Shown: positions 7,155-13,004 of the stretch, piece by piece | Numbering within the stretch: the stretch's first letter is position 1 | Layout: each line of letters begins with the position of its first letter | Assembly (NCBI GenBank): GCA_964568365.1 | Contig: CAZMQF010000068.1 | Span: 1 to 13,004 of the forward strand | DNA from: CAYLMG01 sp964568365 | Lineage (GTDB): Bacteria > Planctomycetota > Phycisphaerae > Sedimentisphaerales > Anaerobacaceae | Direction of reading: 5' to 3' | Length of the DNA stretch: 13,004 nucleotides | Notes under the pieces: model-generated | Seen by the model: the letters and a program-made list of their open reading frames with translations, nothing else | What the model was told of the DNA's origin: nothing | Database searches by the model: none | Program-made: the position numbers and the translations under genes

Positions 7155-7766
7155 ATGAGAAGTAAAACTTACATGCTGGTGCTCTTTGTCTTAAGCCTTC
7201 TGGCATTGGGGCAGGTCCAGCAGGTCCAAGCTGCTGAAAGTAAGGAGCATCAAATCAAGGCTGCTTTTTTATATAACTTTATACAATTCGTTGACTGGCC
7301 TAAGGAGAAAGCGGCTGACAGTAATACACCGATAATCATCGGTATCCTCGGCAAAGACCCTTTCGGTACTATCTTAGACTCCATCAAGAACAAAAAGATT
7401 AAAGGAAAAAGCGTCGTCATAAGAAGAGTAAAGACTTTAGAAGAATTGGAAAAAAGTGAAGAGTCGAACGATAAAATAAACGAACTTAAACAATGCCATG
7501 TGCTGTTTATCTGTTCTTCGGAGAATAAAAATCTCAGGCAGATAATCGACCTTATCAAGACTGATAACATTCTCACGGTCGGCGAAGCCGATAATTTTCT
7601 TGAAAACGGCGGAATTATCAATTTTATGCTTGAAGAGAAAAAGGTCCGTTTTGAAATCAACCTCGATGCCGCAAATACCTCAAACCTGAAAATCAGCTCT
7701 CAGTTATTGCGACTGGCAGAAAAAGTAGTGCCCAAGAAGGAGGGGACAAAAAAAGCCGATAAATAG
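7155..7766 (+). CDS. YfiR-like (DUF4154) periplasmic protein
   Basis: A secreted protein of 203 residues. A signal peptide covers about residues 1-27 (KTYMLVLFVLSLLALGQVQQVQA-AE). The mature part opens with HQIKAAFLYNFIQFVDWP, the hallmark of the YfiR/DUF4154 family, and continues with IIIGILGKDPFG, the C114/C120 pair around HVLFICSS, ILTVGEADNFLENGGIINFMLEEKKVRFEINLDAA and a C-terminal helix. In Pseudomonas, YfiR sits in the periplasm and holds the membrane cyclase YfiN inactive by contacting its periplasmic domain. Here it lies 15 bases before a kinase whose sensor region resembles that of YfiN, so a matching role as a periplasmic brake or ligand relay is inferred. AGAGG lies just before the ATG. 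Confidence 0.88.
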   Translation: MRSKTYMLVLFVLSLLALGQVQQVQAAESKEHQIKAAFLYNFIQFVDWPKEKAADSNTPIIIGILGKDPFGTILDSIKNKKIKGKSVVIRRVKTLEELEKSEESNDKINELKQCHVLFICSSENKNLRQIIDLIKTDNILTVGEADNFLENGGIINFMLEEKKVRFEINLDAANTSNLKISSQLLRLAEKVVPKKEGTKKADK

Positions 7767-7781
7767 CAACAGGATTGAAAT

Positions 7782-9335
7782 ATGATTTTTACCAGATTCC
7801 ATGACATCACAATAAAAAACAAGCTTACAGCAATAATAATGCTGACGAGTGCCACTGCGCTGCTTATGGGACTAAGTGCCTTTATCACATGGGAATACTT
7901 CGATATCAAGAAAAAAATGGTAGCAAATCTTTCAACGCATGCAGCCATAATAGCGGACAATACCAAAGCGGCTGTGGTTTATGAAAACGCCGATGATGCC
8001 CGTGAGATTTTAAGCGCTCTCCGCGCAGCTCCTTCTATTATTCATGCTCGAATTTCTACCGAAGACAACAACACTTTAGCAATTTTTAATAAAGACCCAA
8101 ACGACACAAGTGTACATCTACTACAAATCAAGGGTGAGGGGTATAGCTTCACCCATGATTCCCTAAATCTGCAAAAAAACATCGTACTCGATAATGAAAA
8201 AATCGGTACAATTTACTTGAAAAGCGACCTTAGCGAAATAAAACAGGGAGTAACAAGAACGGCAACAATCGGGGCAATCATTGCGGCAATTATAATACTC
8301 GTAACCTTTTTTGTCTCGTCAAAACTTCAGAAGATTATTTCCGGGCCAATCTTCAGCTTAGCTGGAGTTGCAAAGGATGTTTCAGAAAACAAGGACTATT
8401 CTACACGAGCACTAAAGCACAGCAATGATGAAGTAGGCCAGCTAATCGATGCCTTTAATGAAATGTTATATGAGATACAGGAACGCGACCTGGAACTTAC
8501 ACATCTTAATGAAAAGCTGGAGCTTCGAGTCAAGGAACGCACAGCGGATTTAGTGAATGCCAACAAAAAGCTGGAAAACTTAAACAAGGAACTTGAAGAA
8601 ACAGTAGAAAAACTGACGGCAGCCAATATCGAACTTGCTGATTTTGCCCACATAGCAGCTCATGACTTAAAGGCTCCGTTACGGGCTATTGGCAGTCTGG
8701 CTGGTATGATTGTAGAAGATTACAGAGACAGGCTGGATGAACAGGGCCAAAAGCAACTTAATCTTCTTATACAAAGAACGGAGCGAATGAGCGAGCTTAT
8801 TAACGGAATCCTCAAATACTCTGAAGTTGGTCGATTCAGCAATGAGAAAGAACAAGTTGACCTCAATCAAGTGGTAGAAGAGGTAATATCAAACATTGCG
8901 CCGCCGGAGAACATAAAAGTAAAAGTAGAAAACGAATTACCAAGTATCATTTCTGAAAGGACACGTTTGCTGCAGCTTTTCCAGAACCTGCTGAGCAATG
9001 CCATAAAATATATGGACAAACCCCAGGGTCTTATCAAAGTCGGCTGCGTCGAAGAGAATGATTTCTGGAAATTTTATATCTCCGACAACGGACCTGGTAT
9101 AGAAGAAAAATACTATGACAAAATTTTTACTATTTTTCAGACACTTAAAAGACGGGACGAAGTCGAAAGCACAGGCATAGGCCTTACTATGGTGAAAAAA
9201 ATTATCAAACTATACAACGGTAAAATATGGGTGGAATCTAAATTAGGGCAGGGTAGCACATTCTTTTTTACTTTGCCAAAGCAAATTGGGGAGGTTAAAA
9301 AATATGCGAAACTCCAAGCCAATATTGTTGGTTGA
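7782..9335 (+). CDS. Membrane sensor histidine kinase with CHASE8-like sensor and HAMP
   Basis: A sensor kinase of 517 residues. Transmembrane helix 1 lies at about 14-38. The periplasmic region (about 39-158) has the style of CHASE8 as found in YfiN: MVANLSTHAAIIADNTKAAV, then DAREILSALRAAPSI. Transmembrane helix 2 lies at about 160-182, followed by HAMP (about 183-238, NDEVGQLIDAFNEML) and a coiled coil (about 236-285). HisKA carries phospho-acceptor H294 in AAHDLKAPLR. The HATPase_c domain has the N box QNLLSNAIKYM, the G1 box DNGPGIEEKYYDKIF and the G2 box STGIGLTMVKK. The kinase core resembles that of Cph1-type phytochrome kinases, which pair with Rcp1-like regulators such as the one encoded next. 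AGGA lies 7 bases before the ATG. Its 3' end overlaps the regulator gene by 32 bases, suggesting coupled translation. The signal is unknown; control by the upstream YfiR-like protein is inferred. Confidence 0.92.
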   Translation: MIFTRFHDITIKNKLTAIIMLTSATALLMGLSAFITWEYFDIKKKMVANLSTHAAIIADNTKAAVVYENADDAREILSALRAAPSIIHARISTEDNNTLAIFNKDPNDTSVHLLQIKGEGYSFTHDSLNLQKNIVLDNEKIGTIYLKSDLSEIKQGVTRTATIGAIIAAIIILVTFFVSSKLQKIISGPIFSLAGVAKDVSENKDYSTRALKHSNDEVGQLIDAFNEMLYEIQERDLELTHLNEKLELRVKERTADLVNANKKLENLNKELEETVEKLTAANIELADFAHIAAHDLKAPLRAIGSLAGMIVEDYRDRLDEQGQKQLNLLIQRTERMSELINGILKYSEVGRFSNEKEQVDLNQVVEEVISNIAPPENIKVKVENELPSIISERTRLLQLFQNLLSNAIKYMDKPQGLIKVGCVEENDFWKFYISDNGPGIEEKYYDKIFTIFQTLKRRDEVESTGIGLTMVKKIIKLYNGKIWVESKLGQGSTFFFTLPKQIGEVKKYAKLQANIVG

Positions 9336-9723
9336 AGACGACGACGTGGACGCGATGACAACAAAACGTGCCCTCAAAGAAATCAAGGTAACAAACGAAT
9401 TAGTACACAGAGTTGACGGCGAAGATGGACTGGATTATTTAAGGCAAGATGGTGCTCAGAAACCCTGTGTCATTCTCTTAGATCTGAATATGCCCCGGAT
9501 GAACGGCTTTGAATTTTTGAAATACATAAAGGATGATGAAACCTTAAAGAAAATACCTGTAGTAGTATTAACCACATCCGATGCTGACCAGAACATAGTC
9601 GAGAGCTTTGAAATGGGGGTTGCGGGCTATATCACAAAGCCGGTCGATTATAAGCAGTTCGTCGAGGCGATAAGAACGGTAAATATGTACTGGACATTAA
9701 GTATGCTGCCCAACGGAGATTGA
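9304..9723 (+). CDS. Single-domain response regulator (Rcp1-like)
   Basis: A stand-alone receiver domain of 139 residues from ATG 9304. I chose this start over an in-frame TTG at 9286 because GGGGAGG at 9288-9294 is the ribosome binding site for it, and the family starts right before the first strand (KPILLVEDDDVD). The conserved residues are present: acidic pocket E11/D12/D13, phospho-acceptor D60 in ILLDLNMP, T90 or T91 in VLTTSD, and K112 in ITKPVD. No output domain follows. Rcp1-type regulators pass phosphate on or act by protein contact. The start lies inside the end of the kinase gene, so the two are likely made together and work as a pair. The downstream target is not encoded in this operon. 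Confidence 0.93.
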   Translation: MRNSKPILLVEDDDVDAMTTKRALKEIKVTNELVHRVDGEDGLDYLRQDGAQKPCVILLDLNMPRMNGFEFLKYIKDDETLKKIPVVVLTTSDADQNIVESFEMGVAGYITKPVDYKQFVEAIRTVNMYWTLSMLPNGD

Positions 9724-9784
9724 TGCAATTGTTTCTTATCACCCGTTATTTGAAGTATAAAATAAACATTTTAATGGCAAAACT

Positions 9785-9801
9785 CTGTTATCTTTTAACA
9801 G
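9785..9801. other. Short inverted repeat between convergent operons
   Basis: CTGTTA (9785-9790) and TAACAG (9796-9801) form a 6-bp stem with a 5-base loop across the end of the mscS gene, within the 64-base gap region between the two convergent operons. It lacks GC content and a clean T-tract, so it is at best a weak terminator. No better one is visible between 9724 and 9787. Confidence 0.25.
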
Positions 9802-10837
9802 GCTGGGGTAAATCGACCCGGAGTTTCGGCAGAGACTGAGGATAGTTTTGGCGAATAAACTCAACCAGCTTTTCTCGAACCTGGCAGCGAAGAGACCAGC
9901 CGGCTGACGCATCCGGAGCACTCATAAGAGCACGCAGCTCAACCGTCTTATCGGAGGTATTGGTAACCTGCAGCACACATACCTTTCCATCCCATAGCTC
10001 AGATTCCTTTAAAACACTTTGCAGCTGCTGCCTGACAGCCTCGATGGGCACTGTATAATCAACATGGATGAACACTGTGCCAAGCAAATCCGCGGTCTTT
10101 CGAGTCCAGTTCTGGAACGGCTTTTCTATAAAATAGGTTATGGGCACTATCAGACGCCTTAAATCCCATATTCTGACAACAACATAGGTCAAGGTTATCT
10201 CTTCTATTCGACCCCATTCGTTTTCAACAATGACAACGTCATCTATGCGAATCGGCTGGGTAAAAGCTATCTGAATACCGGCTATAAAGGTCCCTATGGT
10301 CTTCTGAGCCGCCATACCAACAATAAGGCCAATGATACCCGCTGATGCCAGAATGGTAGTGCCAAGCTGACGTACTTTCTCGAAGGTCATCAACATTGTC
10401 CCGAGCGCTAAAATAATAACAGCTACAATCACTATTCTTTTCAAAACACCTAATTGCGTATGGACTTTTCTGGCTCTGAGATTGTCTTTGCTGTCAACTT
10501 GAAAACCATGAAGGATATAATCATCCAAAACATAAGTGCATTTTATTATCAGCCAGCAGACAAGGGCTATAATAGCGAGGCTGAAAATGTGCTTGGCAGC
10601 ATCAAGGGCATCGCCGCCAAGCGAATAGGGTAAAACCAAACGGACAACAACTAAAACTACCATCCAGAGTAAAGGCCGATAGCAATGATTAACAAATGAA
10701 TTATCCACAGGACTTGACGTCCGCCTGCTAATTTTCAGCAATATCTTAAAAACAAAGTAGTGGCCGATAAGGCCGAATGCCAGAGCAAGCCCGAACAGCC
10801 AGATAAGCCCCTGCCAGCTTCTGATTAATCCCAACAT
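9788..10837 (-). CDS. Small-conductance mechanosensitive channel, MscS family
   Basis: An inner-membrane channel that opens under membrane tension to release solutes on osmotic downshift. It has 349 residues. The N-terminal half has hydrophobic helices at about 8-32, 52-70, 84-104 and 133-153. The pore helix and signature follow (TTILASAGIIGLIVGMAAQKTIGTFIAG, then IQIAFTQPIRIDDVVIV), then the beta domain (WGRIEEITLTYVVVRIWDLRRLIVPITYF) and the alpha/beta cytoplasmic cage ending at LRVDLPQP. An excellent AAGGAGG (10843-10849) lies 5 bases before the ATG. The gene is last in the minus-strand series, 56 bases after the TreT-like gene. This suggests co-expression of solute synthesis and solute release. 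Length is near that of short MscS proteins with an extra N-terminal helix. Confidence 0.93.
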   Translation of the reverse strand: MLGLIRSWQGLIWLFGLALAFGLIGHYFVFKILLKISRRTSSPVDNSFVNHCYRPLLWMVVLVVVRLVLPYSLGGDALDAAKHIFSLAIIALVCWLIIKCTYVLDDYILHGFQVDSKDNLRARKVHTQLGVLKRIVIVAVIILALGTMLMTFEKVRQLGTTILASAGIIGLIVGMAAQKTIGTFIAGIQIAFTQPIRIDDVVIVENEWGRIEEITLTYVVVRIWDLRRLIVPITYFIEKPFQNWTRKTADLLGTVFIHVDYTVPIEAVRQQLQSVLKESELWDGKVCVLQVTNTSDKTVELRALMSAPDASAGWSLRCQVREKLVEFIRQNYPQSLPKLRVDLPQPVKR

Positions 10838-10893
10838 TAAAGCCTCCTTTCAATCCTCCAATCGCCTATGTCAATAACAGTGAGCCAATAAAG

Positions 10894-12105
10894 CTATTCG
10901 CTCAATATGGCGTTCAGCATATACAGATAATCCGACAGTAATCTCGTTATAAGAAATTTCTTCCTCACCGTTTCTTTGGCTTTTTGCCCAATATTTATTG
11001 CTTCACTGGGATTTTTAAGAAGATGCACAATCTTGTCGGCAAATCCCTTTATGTCATCCGGCCTGCACAAAAAGCCATTCTTACCATCCTCAATCTGGAC
11101 CGGTATTCCACCGACATTTGAGGCTACAACAGCCCTCGCTTTCCACATCGCCTCGGTTACAGCCAGGCAGAATCCTTCCCTTGTAGATTTTTGTATGATT
11201 ACGCTTGAAAATCTCTGGACAGCATTGACCAGTGTCTCATTATTGCCGATGACAAAAACGATATCGCCTTTTTTGGCAAATTTATCGGCTTTGCGATAAA
11301 CCTTTTCATACATCCTCAGGCCCTCAGGGTCGTCACTTGCTACGTTGTAGCAGAAAAGCAATCTGCAGTCGGTTTTCTCTTTAACCAGCTTGAATACGTC
11401 AATCACTCCTTCAGGGTCCTTCCATGGGTCAAGTCTTGAGACCTGGGTTATAACAGGTTTATCCGTCGGAACACCCGCTTTCTTAATCTGCTCCAGAATA
11501 ACCTCATCGCTGATTTCTTTGTTTTTCTGACTAAGTGGATTGATAGCCGGAAACATAAGTCTCTGTTCTACCGGCAAATCCTTTTTGAAATATCTTTCAC
11601 TTGAAAAAACAATCTGGTCGTATTTTAGCAAAAAGCCCTTAAGAAAATCCCACAGCTCTTTATTGGGGTCGGTCAAATCAATGTGGCACCGCCATATCCA
11701 GGGCTGACTTTTCCTGTACGAGCGGATTAACGCAAGCGGCTGTGGGTCGTGAATAATTACACAATCGTGGTCCAGATGAGTAAATTTCGAGAAATTTTCG
11801 TTAACCTGAAGATACAAACGCCTTTTCCTCTCAGATAAATTCAGTTTCGCACCCTGCAGTGCATTGTGGAAGCTTTTCGTTATCTCAAAAAATTCCTGGC
11901 TGCCGTGCAGGATTCTCCAGCCGGCATTTACACCAACATCATTCATCAGCAGAACAAGAGAGTAAAGAATCTCTGCCACTCCGCCCCCCTGATAGGTAGC
12001 ATTAAGATGAACAATATGTCTGCCGTACAGGCTTCTTGCCCTTGCGTAAATCTCTACCAACGTTTCATCAGGTACTATATGCCGAAAATCTTCAAGACTT
12101 AACAT
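10894..12105 (-). CDS. treT: GT4 glycosyltransferase, TreT-like trehalose synthase
   Basis: TreT enzymes join the glucose of ADP- or UDP-glucose to free glucose to make trehalose in one reversible step. The 403-residue length matches TreT (about 400-415). N-terminal evidence is HIVHLNATYQGGGVAEILYSLVLLMNDVGVNAGWRI (about 30-65), the typical TreT acceptor-side start. The middle has HDPQPLALI and WRCHIDLTDPN, and the GT-B C-terminal half has ITQVSRLDPWKDPEGV. The retaining GT4 E-x7-E motif is EGFCLAVTE near residue 310, followed by the AVVASNVGGIPVQIEDG donor loop. ATG at 12105 with GAGGAG 5 bases upstream. It starts 21 bases after the trehalose-phosphate synthase/phosphatase gene, so the two are co-transcribed and the trehalose assignment gains support. 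A related GT4 trehalose phosphorylase is the main alternative. Confidence 0.82.
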   Translation of the reverse strand: MLSLEDFRHIVPDETLVEIYARARSLYGRHIVHLNATYQGGGVAEILYSLVLLMNDVGVNAGWRILHGSQEFFEITKSFHNALQGAKLNLSERKRRLYLQVNENFSKFTHLDHDCVIIHDPQPLALIRSYRKSQPWIWRCHIDLTDPNKELWDFLKGFLLKYDQIVFSSERYFKKDLPVEQRLMFPAINPLSQKNKEISDEVILEQIKKAGVPTDKPVITQVSRLDPWKDPEGVIDVFKLVKEKTDCRLLFCYNVASDDPEGLRMYEKVYRKADKFAKKGDIVFVIGNNETLVNAVQRFSSVIIQKSTREGFCLAVTEAMWKARAVVASNVGGIPVQIEDGKNGFLCRPDDIKGFADKIVHLLKNPSEAINIGQKAKETVRKKFLITRLLSDYLYMLNAILSE

Positions 12106-12126
12106 AACAGCTCCTCAACAAATTCT

Positions 12127-13004
12127 TCATTTTACCAATTTCTCAAGTAATAACCTCAGTTCATAAACCGAACCAAGACTGAAACGCGCCTTCGAAATAC
12201 CATATCCGATTTTAATAGAAAATGCTTTTTCCGGCAAAACAGAAAATAAATCCTCGTCGGTATAATCATCGCCTGCCGCAAGGATAAAACTGTTCCTCCG
12301 TTTTTCAAGCCACTGTTTTGCGACCCTTCCCTTGCCCACACCCATATTCTTTACCTCAAGAATTTTGCTGCCCTCAAAAACACCGACACCCATATTAGCA
12401 GTAAGACTCAGTATGGCATCTCGCAGCTCCTGAGTCCTGGCATAAGCCAGTTCGGGATCTGCCCTGCGAAAATGCCAGACAAGAGAAAAATCCTTCTCCT
12501 CAATGAAAGAGCCCGGCGTTCTATCAGTATACAGCTCAAAGATAGGCTTTATAATCTGTTTCCAGTCATTTCGCAAAGGCTCTATTACTCGCCAGTCTTT
12601 ACCGCGCTCTTTAATCCAGGCGCCATGCTCGGCAATCAAAGAGACATCAAGCTTTCCAAGCCACTTTTCCAGCGTCGCTTTGTCCCTTCCACTTATTATT
12701 ACGACCTCGTTTTTTCTGTCGCTGCTGATGGCTCGCAGCAATTTTAACAAGCCGGCATCAGGCCCTGCCTGTGTTGGTCTTCCTGCAAAACCCACCAATG
12801 TGCCGTCATAATCAAGCAGAAACAATCTTTTAGAGCTTCTATTAAATTTTCTAATTATCTGCTCTTTGAGGGTCTCAGTAAGGTAACGTACAGACAATTT
12901 TTGCTGAGTTTTTTTCACATTTATTAAAGTCTGGGTAAAATCATGAGTCCATCGAGTCACATTATAACTTGAAAGTCTGTACTGCATTAATCTGTTACGT
13001 TCAT
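12127..13004 (-). CDS. otsB: Bifunctional trehalose-6-phosphate synthase/phosphatase, C-terminal part (runs off the right edge)
   Basis: The visible part is a complete HAD-type trehalose-6-phosphate phosphatase domain, which removes phosphate to give trehalose. It has LFLLDYDGTL (motif I, nucleophile Asp), VVIISGRD (motif II), LIAEHGAW, and GDDYTDEDLF (motif IV). An ATG exists at 12987, but the frame stays open to the window end. The residues before and after that ATG (ERNRLMQYRLSSYNVTRW, then THDF) read as the last helix of a GT20 trehalose-6-phosphate synthase (OtsA) domain. I therefore call this the end of an OtsA-OtsB fusion, with the synthase part lying beyond 13004, and do not accept 12987 as the start. 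It is followed after 21 bases by the TreT-like gene. If the fusion is wrong, it would be an OtsB with an odd N-terminal extension. Confidence 0.87.
   Translation of the reverse strand, partial: ERNRLMQYRLSSYNVTRWTHDFTQTLINVKKTQQKLSVRYLTETLKEQIIRKFNRSSKRLFLLDYDGTLVGFAGRPTQAGPDAGLLKLLRAISSDRKNEVVIISGRDKATLEKWLGKLDVSLIAEHGAWIKERGKDWRVIEPLRNDWKQIIKPIFELYTDRTPGSFIEEKDFSLVWHFRRADPELAYARTQELRDAILSLTANMGVGVFEGSKILEVKNMGVGKGRVAKQWLEKRRNSFILAAGDDYTDEDLFSVLPEKAFSIKIGYGISKARFSLGSVYELRLLLEKLVK

Noticed and set aside
8396..8653. Minus-strand serine-rich frame inside the kinase gene
   Set aside because: It is antisense of the coiled-coil/HAMP coding region; the S/F/L-rich composition is the usual mirror of an E/K/L-rich coiled coil.

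Overview
The window looks like a chromosome segment from a Gram-negative, moderately low-GC bacterium. A TonB-dependent outer-membrane receptor, a periplasmic YfiR-like protein and a type III glutamine synthetase fit a PVC-type organism, for example Planctomycetota of the Phycisphaerae kind. That placement is an impression from gene content and style, not a phylogenetic result.

Layout. (1) 1-377 is a non-coding edge with a short direct repeat and, on the minus strand, a headless C-terminal Fis-type helix-turn-helix left over from a sigma-54 response regulator. (2) 378-4518 is a divergent nitrogen pair. Type III glutamine synthetase (minus strand) and a GAF-AAA+-HTH sigma-54 activator (plus strand) flank a 463-base AT-rich intergenic region. 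That region holds a near-perfect sigma-54 promoter facing glnN, a sigma-70-like promoter facing the activator, and several short ACA-N4-TGT palindromes. (3) 4519-5192 is a degraded stretch with the start of a B12-binding/radical-SAM-like protein cut off after 41 residues and a small membrane ORF broken by an in-frame TGA. (4) 5226-9723 is a plus-strand operon: TonB-dependent receptor, YfiR/DUF4154 periplasmic protein, a histidine kinase with a YfiN-like (CHASE8-like) sensor region and HAMP domain, and a single-domain Rcp1-like response regulator. (5) 9788-13004 is a minus-strand osmotic-stress operon: the C-terminal end of a bifunctional trehalose-6-phosphate synthase/phosphatase that runs off the right edge, then a TreT-like GT4 trehalose synthase, then an MscS channel.

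Working together. The sigma-54 activator probably drives glnN under nitrogen limitation. The receptor-YfiR-kinase-regulator set looks like a trans-envelope signalling chain. In it a YfiN-type sensor head is wired to a phosphorelay instead of a GGDEF domain, and a TonB receptor stands where YfiB would be. The right-hand operon pairs synthesis of a compatible solute (trehalose, possibly by two routes) with a channel that releases solutes on hypo-osmotic shock. The most noteworthy systems are the rewired Yfi-like envelope signalling operon and the self-contained sigma-54/glnN regulatory module.
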